This document shows positions 14,692 to 23,317 of a DNA stretch of 64,000 nucleotides, piece by piece (positions within the stretch are counted from its first letter, which is position 1; the number at the start of each line of letters is the position of its first letter). The notes below the pieces were generated by a model. It searched no databases and had not been told where the DNA came from. It saw only the letters and a list, made by a program, of their open reading frames with translations. Made by a program: the position numbers and the translations under genes. Source of the stretch: Anaerolineae bacterium (GTDB lineage Bacteria; Chloroflexota; Anaerolineae; Aggregatilineales; J027); assembly GCA_008933735.1 (NCBI GenBank), contig WBUL01000006.1, positions 150,039-214,038 of the forward strand. The letters are read 5' to 3'.

Positions 14692-16224
14692 CTATTTCGC
14701 GTAATCGACAGCCCGTGTTTCTCGGATGATAGTGACCTTAATTTGGCCTGGATAATCCATTGTTTCTTCAATCCGGTTGGCAATATCACGCGCCAATTTG
14801 ACACTGGCGAGGTCATCCACGTCCTCAGGCCGTACCATAATGCGAATTTCACGCCCGGCTTGCAAAGCGTAGCTTTGCTGCACCCCGGTAAAAGAATTCG
14901 CAATGTCTTCCAGCATTTTTACTCGGCGAATGTAGTTATCCACGCTTTCACGCCGTGCGCCCGGACGTGCTCCCGAAATCGCATCGGCAGCTTCTACAAT
15001 GATTGCTTCCACGCAGGACTGCTCGACTTCATGATGATGGCTGGCAATGCAGTTGACCACACGTTCGTTCATTCCAAAGCGTTTGACAAAATCCGCGCCG
15101 ATGATAGCGTGTGAGCCCTCCACTTCATGATCCATCGCCTTGCCAATATCATGCAGAAGCCCGCCCATGCGGGAAATTGCCACATCTGCGCCAAGTTCCG
15201 AGGCGATCATCCCCGCCAGATTCGCTGTTTCCACCGAATGGGCAAGCTGATTTTGCCCGAAGCTGGTGCGGAACTTGAGCCGCCCCAGGAGTTTGATGAC
15301 TTCCGGGTTCAGACCCGGTACATTCGCATCATAGGCAGCCCGTTCGCCTTCCTCACGGATCACCCGTTCCACCTCTTTGCGCGTTTCCTGGACCAGCTTT
15401 TCAATACGTGCGGGGTGAATCCGCCCATCCAGCACCAGTTTGGAAAGCGCACGTTTGGCAACTTCACGCCGCACCGGGTCAAAACTGGAAAGCGTCACAG
15501 CTTCTGGCGTATCATCTACGATGACATCGACTCCGGTTGCCTGTTCAAAAGCCCGGATGTTCCGTCCGGCGCGTCCAATAATACGTCCTTTCATATCATC
15601 AGATGGCAGGGAAACCACACTTACCGCGATTTCGCTCACGGCATCCGAGGCAATCCGCTGCACCGCCAGTGCAATGATGTCACGGGCACGTTTGTCAGCT
15701 TCATCCTGGAGTTCTTCCTCAACAGCCCGGATGCGGCGAGCAATATCGTGCCGAACTTCCTGCTCCACCACCTGCAACAGCTCATCACGGGCTTCATCGT
15801 GGCTCATCTGGGCCACCCGTTCAAGCTCGGCCTTACGCTCCTCTGCCATCTTTTCGAGATCATTGCGGCGCTTGTCCAGCGCACTTTGCATTTTATTCAG
15901 TTGGCTTTCTCGCCGTTCCAGTTTTTCCAGGCGTTCATCCACATTGCTGCGGCGCTTTTGCAGACGATCTTCCTCATTATCCATTTCTTCACGGCGGCGT
16001 TTGAGTATTTTTTCTGCCTGTTCCTGCTCCGTAAGGATTTTATTTTTAGCTTCCAGGATTAACTGCTGCGATTTTGCATTGGCTTCCTCCATGACGCGCG
16101 CGGCTTCCTGTTCCGCTTGTTGTAACCGATTCTTGCCCTGGCGGGTCAGCAGCATCGTATATCCGGCGAAACTGCCGACTGCCCCCACCAGTAAGGCAAT
16201 CAGGCCCACTATAATCGTGTCCAT
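14692..16224 (-). CDS. rny: Ribonuclease Y
   Basis: Membrane-anchored endoribonuclease that starts mRNA decay; 510 residues as usual. An N-terminal membrane helix (about residues 3-24) is followed by a long charged coiled coil (about 28-200). A KH domain with GRIIGRAGRNIRAFEQATG near residue 212 and an HD domain with GGLLHDIGKAMDHE near residue 355 and ASHHHEVE near 395 complete it. The product would act together with RNase J. It sits 8 bases downstream of recX on the same strand, so the two are likely co-transcribed. Confidence 0.95.
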   Translation of the reverse strand: MDTIIVGLIALLVGAVGSFAGYTMLLTRQGKNRLQQAEQEAARVMEEANAKSQQLILEAKNKILTEQEQAEKILKRRREEMDNEEDRLQKRRSNVDERLEKLERRESQLNKMQSALDKRRNDLEKMAEERKAELERVAQMSHDEARDELLQVVEQEVRHDIARRIRAVEEELQDEADKRARDIIALAVQRIASDAVSEIAVSVVSLPSDDMKGRIIGRAGRNIRAFEQATGVDVIVDDTPEAVTLSSFDPVRREVAKRALSKLVLDGRIHPARIEKLVQETRKEVERVIREEGERAAYDANVPGLNPEVIKLLGRLKFRTSFGQNQLAHSVETANLAGMIASELGADVAISRMGGLLHDIGKAMDHEVEGSHAIIGADFVKRFGMNERVVNCIASHHHEVEQSCVEAIIVEAADAISGARPGARRESVDNYIRRVKMLEDIANSFTGVQQSYALQAGREIRIMVRPEDVDDLASVKLARDIANRIEETMDYPGQIKVTIIRETRAVDYAK

Positions 16225-16232
16225 TAGGCCAA

Positions 16233-16868
16233 TTACTCCTCATTGTCTGCCTCAAGTTCGTCGATCAATCTTTCCAGTACGCTGTTAACGGTAGTGTAGT
16301 CATATCCCCGGCGCATCAGGTTTCCCCCAATCTGCTGCCGCAGGGCCTCTCGACTTTTTCCACGTAGGGAACGTGCTTTTTTCTGAGCAGCGTGATAGGC
16401 CGACTCGAACGGATCGAATTCGGCTAATGCCTCGTCAATAATTTCAGAGGAAATGCCTTTTTGACGCAGTTCATAGCGTAACGCGCTTGCCCCCCTGGGA
16501 TGGAATTCTTCACGATTTCGCACCCAGGTCCGCGCAAATTCGAGATCGTTCAGGTAGTTCAGTTCTGTCAAACGTCCGATCACTTCCTCAATAAGGGTAT
16601 CATCGTAACGCTTGCGGCGGAGATAATCCCGAAGTTCTGAACTGCTGCGTATCCGGTAGGAGAGGAAACCCAGGGCCTGTTTATAGGCAGTGGCGGCGGC
16701 GTCTTTGGCTTTGAGCGCGGCAATTTCCTGGGGAGTCAGGGTTTGCCCGGTTTTTAGCGCTGAAGCTTCCAGCGCATCCAGCCCGAAAGCGAATTGACCA
16801 TCAATATAAACATTGACTCGCTCTCGATCACGCTTTTGCACTTCCAGCGCGGTTATTGTGCCGTCCAT
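16233..16868 (-). CDS. recX: Regulatory protein RecX
   Basis: RecX modulates RecA filaments by binding in their groove. The 211 residues fit the longer RecX form with three-helix repeats: ALGFLSYRIRSSSELRDYLRRKRY near residue 75, LEFARTWVRNREEFHPRGASALRYELRQKGI near 115, and NLMRRGYDYTTVNSVLE near the end. The ATG at 16868 is used because AGGGA precedes it by five bases; the longer frame would cover the leader terminator. Unlike many bacteria, recA is not adjacent. A leader of about 255 nt with a long-range stem and a terminator lies immediately upstream. Confidence 0.88.
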   Translation of the reverse strand: MDGTITALEVQKRDRERVNVYIDGQFAFGLDALEASALKTGQTLTPQEIAALKAKDAAATAYKQALGFLSYRIRSSSELRDYLRRKRYDDTLIEEVIGRLTELNYLNDLEFARTWVRNREEFHPRGASALRYELRQKGISSEIIDEALAEFDPFESAYHAAQKKARSLRGKSREALRQQIGGNLMRRGYDYTTVNSVLERLIDELEADNEE

Positions 16869-16879
16869 ATCATTCCCTA

Positions 16880-16916
16880 TAAACACAAACAGCCGTAGCT
16901 CTGCTTGACTACGGCT
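16880..16916 (-). terminator. Terminator hairpin directly upstream of recX
   Basis: On the minus strand AGCCGTAG (16916-16909) and CTACGGCT (16898-16891) form an 8-bp stem followed by GTTTGTGTTTATA. The 5' arm is also complementary to GACTACGG about 170 bases upstream, so an alternative fold can disrupt the hairpin. Confidence 0.6.
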
Positions 16917-17135
16917 GCACAAGTGTTTGAAATGCAGTAGCGCCGTAACCCCTGTTGAGGTTACGGATTCCCTGAAGCTCTGTTTGTTTCAAGAAACCCT
17001 GCTCCGGCAAAACACCGAATGCAGCAAATTTCTTAGCAGCTCTCCACCGTCCTTACCAGACGGGTCATTCTTCAAGAGTTAAAACCGTAGTCGCAGTAGC
17101 ACTAAGAAGACTGTGTACCGTTATGTATGTACATT
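16880..17135 (-). ncRNA. Structured leader or small RNA between the lon operon and recX, family not recognised
   Basis: About 255 nt with no credible ORF, bounded by a predicted promoter (17142-17170) and a terminator hairpin (16880-16916). On the minus strand, CTGC-GACTACGG (17096-17085) pairs with CCGTAGTC-AA-GCAG (16914-16901), a 12-bp long-range stem with a two-base bulge that encloses about 170 nt. Inside are a perfect 8-bp hairpin CCGTAACC/GGTTACGG and a 5-bp hairpin CCGTC/GACGG. The octamer GCTACTGC occurs twice. The closing stem and the terminator share bases, as in riboswitches and attenuators. It could be a cis-acting recX leader or a free small RNA (6S-like size); no known class was confirmed by eye. 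Confidence 0.45.
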
Positions 17136-17141
17136 GATTAA

Positions 17142-17170
17142 ATTATGCCCCGTTTTTGCAATTTGCACAA
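17142..17170 (-). promoter_or_regulatory. Predicted promoter of the recX leader RNA
   Basis: On the minus strand TTGTGC (17170-17165) and CATAAT (17147-17142) are 17 bases apart. This lies just after the terminator of the hsp20-lon operon, so the leader RNA appears to be an independent transcript. Confidence 0.5.
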
Positions 17171-17187
17171 GCCCGCTGATCTCTGGA

Positions 17188-17221
17188 ATCAAAAATCACG
17201 CCGATTCTACTCATCGGCGTG
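17188..17221 (-). terminator. Rho-independent terminator of the hsp20-lon-response regulator operon
   Basis: On the minus strand a perfect 9-bp stem CACGCCGAT/ATCGGCGTG (17221-17213 and 17205-17197) with a seven-base loop is followed by ATTTTTGATT. It lies about 20 bases after the response regulator stop codon. Confidence 0.85.
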
Positions 17222-17240
17222 GGAAAGGTAAAACGACCTG

Positions 17241-17600
17241 TCAACTCAACAGATCCAGAAAAATATCCGGCAAATCGGCTGGCTCAAAGGGCTTGAGCAA
17301 GAACATGTCTACCCCAGAAGCGAGTGCCTCTTGTTCCACATCCAGACCGGAAACCATAACAATGGGAGTCTGGGCAAAACGGGCGTCTCTGCGTAGTTGA
17401 TGGACTACTTCCAGCCCATCCATATCATTGAGGTTGAAGTCCACCATGAACAGATGCGGCGGATTCGCGGCGGCTTTTTCCAATGTCTGAGCACCACGCG
17501 GCACAACCGTGACCTCAAACCCGGCAGGTTCAAGTTCCAGCAGGGTTTTTAGCAGTTTGGTCATACTGGCGTCGTCATCAACGATCATTACTTTTACCAA
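17241..17600 (-). CDS. Single-domain response regulator (receiver only)
   Basis: A CheY-like receiver of 119 residues without an output domain. The acidic pocket is VMIVDDDAS near residues 5-12, the phospho-acceptor Asp is in FMVDFNLNDMDG near residue 54, the switch Ser is in VMVSGLD and the conserved Lys is in FLLKPFEP. The start is TTG, with AGGTG five bases upstream. It is co-transcribed with lon (11-base gap), which suggests a link to stress or proteolysis control, but no cognate kinase lies in the window. Partners and output are unknown. Confidence 0.88.
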   Translation of the reverse strand: MVKVMIVDDDASMTKLLKTLLELEPAGFEVTVVPRGAQTLEKAAANPPHLFMVDFNLNDMDGLEVVHQLRRDARFAQTPIVMVSGLDVEQEALASGVDMFLLKPFEPADLPDIFLDLLS

Positions 17601-17611
17601 AGCAGCACCTT

Positions 17612-20128
17612 TTACTTGTTCTTTTTGACTCGTGGTCTGGAGGGCTTCACAAGAGCCGCTTCCAACACCTGATCAACACTGTCCACCAGCACAAAAGTCA
17701 ATTTCTGGCGAACATCTTCCGGAATTTCTTCCAGATCAGGCTCGTTACGCTTCGGCAGAATCACTGTGTCCAGACCGTATCTATCTGCTGCTAACACTTT
17801 ATCCTTAATGCCGCCAACTGGCAATACCTGACCCCGCAGAGTGACTTCGCCCGTCATAGCAACATTGCTTTTTACCGCACGTCCGGTAACCAGAGAAACC
17901 AGGGCGGTAGTCATGGTGACACCTGCGGACGGGCCATCTTTGGGAATTGCACCCGCTGGAACATGCAGATGAATATCGTGCTTCTCGAAGTACTCTTCGT
18001 CGATGTTTAACTCATTTGCCCGCGATCTCACATAACTAAAGGCCGCCCGTGCGCTTTCCTGCATCACGGCCCCAAGCTGGCCTGTAAACTGGAAACCGGT
18101 CTTACCGGGCATCTGGGCAGCTTCTACAAACAGCACATCCCCGCCCATAGGAGTCCAGGCCAATCCAACTGCGACGCCTGACTGGTCAGTGCGTTCTTCA
18201 ATTTCCTCGCGGTAACCTGCCTTCGGGGGTCGCAGCAGTTCACGGACTTCATCCACACCGACGTTGTAATGTTTATCTTCCCCGGCTGCAACTCGCACCG
18301 CGACTTTTCGCACCACGGTTCCTATTTGCCGTTCCAGATTGCGGACACCTGCCTCGCGGGTATAGTTGCGAATAAGATAGGCGATGGCGTCATCATCAAG
18401 CGAAATCTCATCCGGCATCAGCCCGTTTTCGCGGATTTGACGCGGAATCAGGTATTGTAACGCGATCTGGACTTTTTCCTGCTCGGTATAACCACTAAGC
18501 TGGATAAGTTCCATCCGGTCCCGGAGCGGCGGCGGAATGGGTTCCAGTTCGTTGGCCGTTGTGATGAACATGATTTCGGACAGGTCAAATGCCACATCCA
18601 GGTAGTGGTCACGGAAAGTGCTGTTTTGTTCCGGGTCAAGCACTTCCAGCAGCGCAGAGGACGGATCGCCACGAAAATCACGGCCCAACTTGTCGATTTC
18701 ATCCAGCATAATCACCGGGTTGCGTGACCCGCTCCGACGCAGGGATTGAATCAACCGTCCGGGCATTGCCCCCACATAGGTGCGGCGAAAGCCGCGAATT
18801 TCGGCCTCGTCCCTTACCCCGCCAAGGCTCATGCGGATAAATTTACGTCCCATCGCCCTCGCAATAGACGCGCCCAGCGATGTTTTACCCACCCCTGGCG
18901 GGCCAACAAAACACAGAATCGCTCCGGATCGAATACGCCGGATCTGGTCTTCGCGCTCAACCTGTGCTTCCAGTTCGTCTGCGCGTTCCAACGTCAATTT
19001 CCTCACAGCCAGAAATTCCAGGATGCGGTCTTTGACATCACTCAGCCCGTAGTGATCCTCGTGGAGCACCTGCCGGGCATGGTTAATATCGAGATTGTCC
19101 TCGGTACGTTTGCTCCAGGGCAAATCGGTTATCAGATCAAGATAGGTACGGATGACACCATATTCCGCTGCCGCTGTAGGCAGCTTGGCAAGGCGATCCA
19201 GTTCACGGCGGGCTTCTTTTTCGGCTTCTTCGGTCATGCCTGCCGCTTCGATTTTGCGACGGAATTCCTCGATCTCAACCGTCTGTTCGTCGCCCTCGCC
19301 CAACTCTTTCTGGATGGCTTTTAACTGCTCACGCAAGAAGTATTCGCGCTGCAATTTTTCCATCTCAGACTGCGCTTCCGTCTGGATTTTGCGCCCCAGC
19401 TCAAGGACTTCCAATTCCTTATTTAACACGGTCATCAGACGGTGCAGTTTGGCGCTCACACTTTCCAGTTCCAGAATTTCCTGCTGGTTTTCCAGGTTAA
19501 TCCGGACGTAGGTGGCGATAGAGTAAACCAGTTGCAGGGGATCATCAAAATTAAGTGCCGAGGCGATGAGTTCACCAGGGATATTCGGAACGAGTTCCGC
19601 CAGTTTATTGAACTGATCGACTACGTTCCGCATCAGGGCTTCCACCTCCAGCGAGGATTCGACCTTTTCCGGCACAGAAATGACATTCGCCCGCAGAAAT
19701 GGCTCAATCTGCGTATATTCCGCGATTTCGATACGGGCCAGGCCCTGTACCAGCAGCCGCACCGTACCATCCGGGGCGCGGAATAAACGGTGTATCTGCG
19801 CCAGTGTCCCAATGTGGTGAATATCATCCGGCCCTGGGGTTTCCAGATGGGGATCTTTGGCACTGAATAAACCGATGATGCGGTCTTCGGAAGTAGCGAC
19901 TTCGTCCACCAGTTTTAAGGAACGCGCCTGCCCAACCGTCAGCGGCATCGCGGTATGCGGAAATACCACCAGTCCCCGCAGGGGCAAAATGGGCAAATTG
20001 GCAGGAATATGAAGATCATCATCCCGCAAATCGGGCGCTCTTTCCGCCTGTTCTACAGGAACTTCTTCAATAGCCCCTTCTTCATCAATGACCGGGATTT
20101 CAGCCTTGGTTTTTTCATCCGATGTCAT
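17612..20128 (-). CDS. lon: ATP-dependent Lon protease
   Basis: Homo-hexameric AAA+ serine protease degrading misfolded and regulatory proteins. With the ATG at 20128 (AGGTGA six bases upstream) it has 838 residues. The LAN substrate-binding domain begins at [19 protein letters not shown] and runs to about residue 240. The coiled-coil and AAA+ domains follow, with Walker [12 protein letters not shown] and Walker [10 protein letters not shown]. The protease domain has the Ser-Lys dyad in KDGPSAGV and [10 protein letters not shown]. The start overlaps the end of hsp20 by 14 bases, so the holdase and protease are translationally coupled; a response regulator follows. Confidence 0.96.
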   Translation of the reverse strand: MTSDEKTKAEIPVIDEEGAIEEVPVEQAERAPDLRDDDLHIPANLPILPLRGLVVFPHTAMPLTVGQARSLKLVDEVATSEDRIIGLFSAKDPHLETPGPDDIHHIGTLAQIHRLFRAPDGTVRLLVQGLARIEIAEYTQIEPFLRANVISVPEKVESSLEVEALMRNVVDQFNKLAELVPNIPGELIASALNFDDPLQLVYSIATYVRINLENQQEILELESVSAKLHRLMTVLNKELEVLELGRKIQTEAQSEMEKLQREYFLREQLKAIQKELGEGDEQTVEIEEFRRKIEAAGMTEEAEKEARRELDRLAKLPTAAAEYGVIRTYLDLITDLPWSKRTEDNLDINHARQVLHEDHYGLSDVKDRILEFLAVRKLTLERADELEAQVEREDQIRRIRSGAILCFVGPPGVGKTSLGASIARAMGRKFIRMSLGGVRDEAEIRGFRRTYVGAMPGRLIQSLRRSGSRNPVIMLDEIDKLGRDFRGDPSSALLEVLDPEQNSTFRDHYLDVAFDLSEIMFITTANELEPIPPPLRDRMELIQLSGYTEQEKVQIALQYLIPRQIRENGLMPDEISLDDDAIAYLIRNYTREAGVRNLERQIGTVVRKVAVRVAAGEDKHYNVGVDEVRELLRPPKAGYREEIEERTDQSGVAVGLAWTPMGGDVLFVEAAQMPGKTGFQFTGQLGAVMQESARAAFSYVRSRANELNIDEEYFEKHDIHLHVPAGAIPKDGPSAGVTMTTALVSLVTGRAVKSNVAMTGEVTLRGQVLPVGGIKDKVLAADRYGLDTVILPKRNEPDLEEIPEDVRQKLTFVLVDSVDQVLEAALVKPSRPRVKKNK

Positions 20129-20558
20129 GCGTGTCACCTGACTTCTCGCTGTCACTTGATATATTGACAACTGTGATCTCGTGATCCTGTTTTTGGCGCG
20201 GCAGCACCACCTTCAGGAAACCATCTTCATAGGTTGCCGATATACTTTCGCGGTCTACTTTCCAGGGCAGGTTCACCACAGTGCGGAAATCTCCGTAGCG
20301 CACTTCAAGCTGATGATAGGCGGTCACGCGCTCGTCAATGGGAGGAGTGCGGCGTCCTTCGATAATCAACTGCCGATCTGCCAGCGTGACTGAAAAATTC
20401 CCCGCCTGCATCCCCGCCATTTCAATCACAACGATGAACCGGTCTTCGGCTTCATAAGCGTCTGTAGCAGGCTGCCACAGACTGTTACGCCGCGCCATCA
20501 CCATGCGGCGAAACCAGTCGTAGGGTTCATTAAGCGGTTTTTCCGGCTTATTAGACAT
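20115..20558 (-). CDS. Hsp20/alpha-crystallin small heat-shock protein
   Basis: ATP-independent chaperone that holds unfolding proteins. The 147 residues contain an alpha-crystallin domain at about 35-130, with [10 protein letters not shown], a beta-rich core [14 protein letters not shown], and the [17 protein letters not shown] stretch that contains the characteristic G-x-L. The C-terminal I-x-I-like tail is replaced by EITVVNI. It leads the hsp20-lon-response regulator operon, a logical proteostasis unit. AAGGG lies upstream of the ATG. No CIRCE-type inverted repeat was seen in the short upstream gap. Confidence 0.92.
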   Translation of the reverse strand: MSNKPEKPLNEPYDWFRRMVMARRNSLWQPATDAYEAEDRFIVVIEMAGMQAGNFSVTLADRQLIIEGRRTPPIDERVTAYHQLEVRYGDFRTVVNLPWKVDRESISATYEDGFLKVVLPRQKQDHEITVVNISSDSEKSGDTHDIG

Positions 20559-20642
20559 ACATGGTAACCCTTCGAGTCCACGAAAGTGTATGAAATCTTA
20601 TCACAGGCTTTCCAGACTACCTATCAGAGCTTTATCAGAAAG

Positions 20643-21815
20643 TTAATCAAAGGTGCGGGTATCCCGCACAAGGCGAGTCCCTTCAATGGACTCAACGACC
20701 TTCACTGAGTCTATGCTTAACCGCGCTGTCTCTTTGACTGCTTTCGCCAATTCATCGGGATTGACATCGCCAACCACATGCAGCGTAACCGTATCGCGGG
20801 CGCCGTCGCGCCCCACGACCGCCTGGATTTGTTTAATCGCAGGAAAGGCTGCGGAGGCGGCTCTTAGGGCATTTGGATGCAGGAACATGCCGCGCACCTT
20901 AATGGCTTCACCAGAACGGCCCATCCAGCCCTGCAACCACTTCTGGGTTGTACCATCTTCGTGTGTGACGGTCTTCATGATAGACAGATCACCCGTGCCA
21001 AAACGAATGAGCGGGTAGGTGTGGCTCAAACTGGTAACAACGACCTCCCCCAATTCCCCCTCCGTCAGCAGTTCACCCGTTTCCGGGCTGCATACCTGAA
21101 TAATGACATTCTGTGGCACATACAAACCAGGTTTACCAGGGATTTCGTAAGCCAGAATGCCCAGGTCGGCAGTGGCGTATGCCTGCGATGTGACCATGCC
21201 ATAGGTGCCCTCAAATTTTTGTCGCTGCGAGGGCGTGTAGGGTTCGGCAGAAAAGAAGGCCTTTTTGATCGGAAGCCGCGAAATGCCCATTTCTTCAGCT
21301 TTTGCCAGAATCATCTCAAGGAAACTGGGCGTCCCGACATAAGCGGTAGTCTGTAAATCCATGATGACTTTAATCTGAACTTCCACATTTCCCGGCCCCA
21401 TCGGGATAATCGTCGCACCAATAGTCGCCAGCGCTTCATCCATCAGCAGACCTGCCGGAACCATGTGATACAAAAATGTATTCAATACAAGGTCATCATC
21501 CGTAAATCCAGCCTTTGTGAAGGCCTCTTTGGCAGCATCCTGAGCGGCAGAATCCCCATAACCATGTGGGTCATAAATTGGCCCCGGCGAAAGGTAAACA
21601 CGCTGCAATTTTTTGATCGGCACGGTCACAAATCCCCCGAAAGGCGGGTTTTCCTGCTGCATTTGCTGGAGCTTATCTTTGGATGTGACCGGGATTTTCT
21701 GCAAGTCATCAAGGGTGTGGATGTCGGCGGGATTGACCCCGGCCTCGTCCATGATGCCGCGAATAGCAGGGGCATTGTCATAAACATATTGAATGTGTGA
21801 CTGGATACTGGTCAT
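20643..21815 (-). CDS. PaaK-like (phenylacetate-CoA ligase family) protein with an atypical nucleotide loop
   Basis: Member of the adenylate-forming PaaK branch, 390 residues, about 40 fewer than typical phenylacetate-CoA ligases. It keeps LPIKKAFFSAEPYTPSQRQ near residue 190, the YPLIRFGTGDLSIM ribose/ATP motif near 270 and GRSGEAIKVRGMFLHPNAL near 310. However, the usual Ser/Thr/Gly-rich phosphate loop (SSGTTGKP type) is replaced by LSPGPIYDPHG at about residues 75-85, so ATP use needs testing. It lies 19 bases downstream of a PadR regulator and belongs to an SRPBCC-PadR-PaaK gene string, suggesting an aromatic or fatty-acid substrate under PadR control. Confidence 0.75.
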   Translation of the reverse strand: MTSIQSHIQYVYDNAPAIRGIMDEAGVNPADIHTLDDLQKIPVTSKDKLQQMQQENPPFGGFVTVPIKKLQRVYLSPGPIYDPHGYGDSAAQDAAKEAFTKAGFTDDDLVLNTFLYHMVPAGLLMDEALATIGATIIPMGPGNVEVQIKVIMDLQTTAYVGTPSFLEMILAKAEEMGISRLPIKKAFFSAEPYTPSQRQKFEGTYGMVTSQAYATADLGILAYEIPGKPGLYVPQNVIIQVCSPETGELLTEGELGEVVVTSLSHTYPLIRFGTGDLSIMKTVTHEDGTTQKWLQGWMGRSGEAIKVRGMFLHPNALRAASAAFPAIKQIQAVVGRDGARDTVTLHVVGDVNPDELAKAVKETARLSIDSVKVVESIEGTRLVRDTRTFD

Positions 21816-21834
21816 GAGTCTCCTCAGGTCTCGG

Positions 21835-22596
21835 TTATTTTTCGTCCGAGTTCAGGGTGTCTGTTTTTTTGCTGATGACGGTTTCATCCCCTGATGCACG
21901 GCGCCGTTTTGGGGGCGGCGGCAAATCTTCAGGGGCAATTTCATCCTTTTTCCGATGGTCACGGGTCGAATGTTTGTGAAACGAATCTTCGTCCTGCGGC
22001 AGAATCAACTGCTGCATACGCGGCATGTCTTCGTCTTTTGCCACAACGGGCGGTTCATCCTGCGGCGCCTGTGTTTCCCAGCTTTCATACCACTTATCAA
22101 ACCACACCATTTCCGCTTCCAGCAGGGCAATCTGGTGCTCAAACATTGAAACAATGTGGAAAGGAATATTTTGTGTGCTGAGATGGTCAAGCTGTTCGAC
22201 GAGGTGATCGTACTGGGTTTGCAGTCCGGCCCGGTAACTTTTTAAGGAATGGCGTACCTGAGTGGTTTTCAGCACACGCAGGTTTGCCAGGCCAATATCA
22301 AAACTGTAGGGCAGGTGATGCGGTGTGGATAGCCTATCGGTAATAGCCGTTTGCAGGATTCCCACCCCCGCCGAGGTCAAACGAAACGTCTTGTCGCGCT
22401 GATGCTCAATTTCGTTCTCATTCGTCGCTTCGATGAGACCCTGGCTTTCCAGCTTGTCAATTACATAATATACTGAACGTGTGCCGATCAGCGTCCAGGA
22501 ACGAATATTGCGTTCATTCAGAACCGATTGCAGGTCGTATCCAGTGATGGGCGCTTCAGCAATAATGCTCAATATTGCGAGTTCGGCATCGGTCAT
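21835..22596 (-). CDS. PadR-family transcriptional regulator
   Basis: Winged-helix repressor type, 253 residues. The N-terminal PadR domain is MTDAELAILSIIAEAPITGYDL (residues 1-22, split here by position only) with the wing near TRSVYYVIDKLESQGLIEA. A C-terminal helical dimerisation domain spans about residues 90-180. An unusual acidic/basic tail of about 70 residues (DEPPVVAKDEDMP, then PPPPKRRRASGDE) is not part of the family core. The ATG at 22596 has GGGGG six bases upstream. Such regulators usually respond to phenolics and repress adjacent genes, here probably the PaaK-like gene and the SRPBCC gene. Confidence 0.85.
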   Translation of the reverse strand: MTDAELAILSIIAEAPITGYDLQSVLNERNIRSWTLIGTRSVYYVIDKLESQGLIEATNENEIEHQRDKTFRLTSAGVGILQTAITDRLSTPHHLPYSFDIGLANLRVLKTTQVRHSLKSYRAGLQTQYDHLVEQLDHLSTQNIPFHIVSMFEHQIALLEAEMVWFDKWYESWETQAPQDEPPVVAKDEDMPRMQQLILPQDEDSFHKHSTRDHRKKDEIAPEDLPPPPKRRRASGDETVISKKTDTLNSDEK

Positions 22597-22606
22597 GGCG
22601 TTCCCC

Positions 22607-23284
22607 CTACGCATTCATGCGGATATTGCCATTCGATTTTTCTTTCGGAGTAACATGAATTTCTTTGTTGGCCTGTGCCAATTCAGCAACGTTACGAAGC
22701 TGCGTTGTCATTTGGATAAATTCAACCGGCTCATACAACAAATTATAGAGTTTGCCAGGGATGCCTGTGCTGAATCCGCGCACCCGTGCTACTAATCGGG
22801 TACGCTGCCCATGCTGGCGCAGCAAAATGTAGGAAAATACTAAATCTGTGGTGGTGCCGAATAGATTAGGAATATCAAATGCGCCGAAAATGATGTAATT
22901 AGGTTGATCCAGACGCAGCACTTTGAGACCGTTATCCAGCGCCATACCAACTTTAACTTCCGGCAGGTCATGGCGGATAAAGTTCGCGCTGGGAATACCT
23001 TTGTTGCTCAACGGGTCAATATTGTAAAAGCCAGTGGTGTCACGCCCCATTTGCGCCAGCCAGGGCCAGATGGCCTCCGGTGCAGCCTGAATATCGATGC
23101 CGCGTGTGGCCTGGAAGTTGGGACGCAGGATGAGATCATCACCGGGAAACTGTTGTTCGGCTTCCCCAAGTTTCGTTCCCCAAGTCAGCATCCGTGGACG
23201 CAGCCAGAAATAATAGGCCAGAGCTGCTCCCGTCACGACGGGAAATAGGGGAAAGCCGCCCTTTTCATTGTTTTTTTCGCTCAT
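22607..23284 (-). CDS. SRPBCC-fold protein with an N-terminal hydrophobic segment
   Basis: These 225 residues contain a START/Bet v1-like ligand-binding domain at about residues 55-205: RGIDIQAAPEAIWPWLAQMG marks the first strand and helix, and TRLVARVRGFSTGIPGKLYNLLYEPVEFIQM the last long helix. A hydrophobic stretch at about residues 12-27 may anchor it to the membrane. The ligand is unknown. It heads the three-gene string with the PadR regulator 10 bases downstream, so it may be part of the same regulon. AGGA precedes the ATG. Confidence 0.72.
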   Translation of the reverse strand: MSEKNNEKGGFPLFPVVTGAALAYYFWLRPRMLTWGTKLGEAEQQFPGDDLILRPNFQATRGIDIQAAPEAIWPWLAQMGRDTTGFYNIDPLSNKGIPSANFIRHDLPEVKVGMALDNGLKVLRLDQPNYIIFGAFDIPNLFGTTTDLVFSYILLRQHGQRTRLVARVRGFSTGIPGKLYNLLYEPVEFIQMTTQLRNVAELAQANKEIHVTPKEKSNGNIRMNA

Positions 23285-23317
23285 TCGCTTTTCCTCTCGC
23301 TGAAACCATTATAACCC

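Noticed and set aside
15127..16288. Two long plus-strand open frames opposite rny
   Set aside because: Both are antisense to the coiled coil and KH/HD domains of RNase Y; one is a Ser/Arg-rich mirror of Glu/Arg-rich coding.
16917..17110. A cobalamin or glycine riboswitch in the recX leader
   Set aside because: GCTACTGC and GGAGAG resemble pieces of those consensus motifs, but the other conserved boxes are missing and recX is not a typical target.
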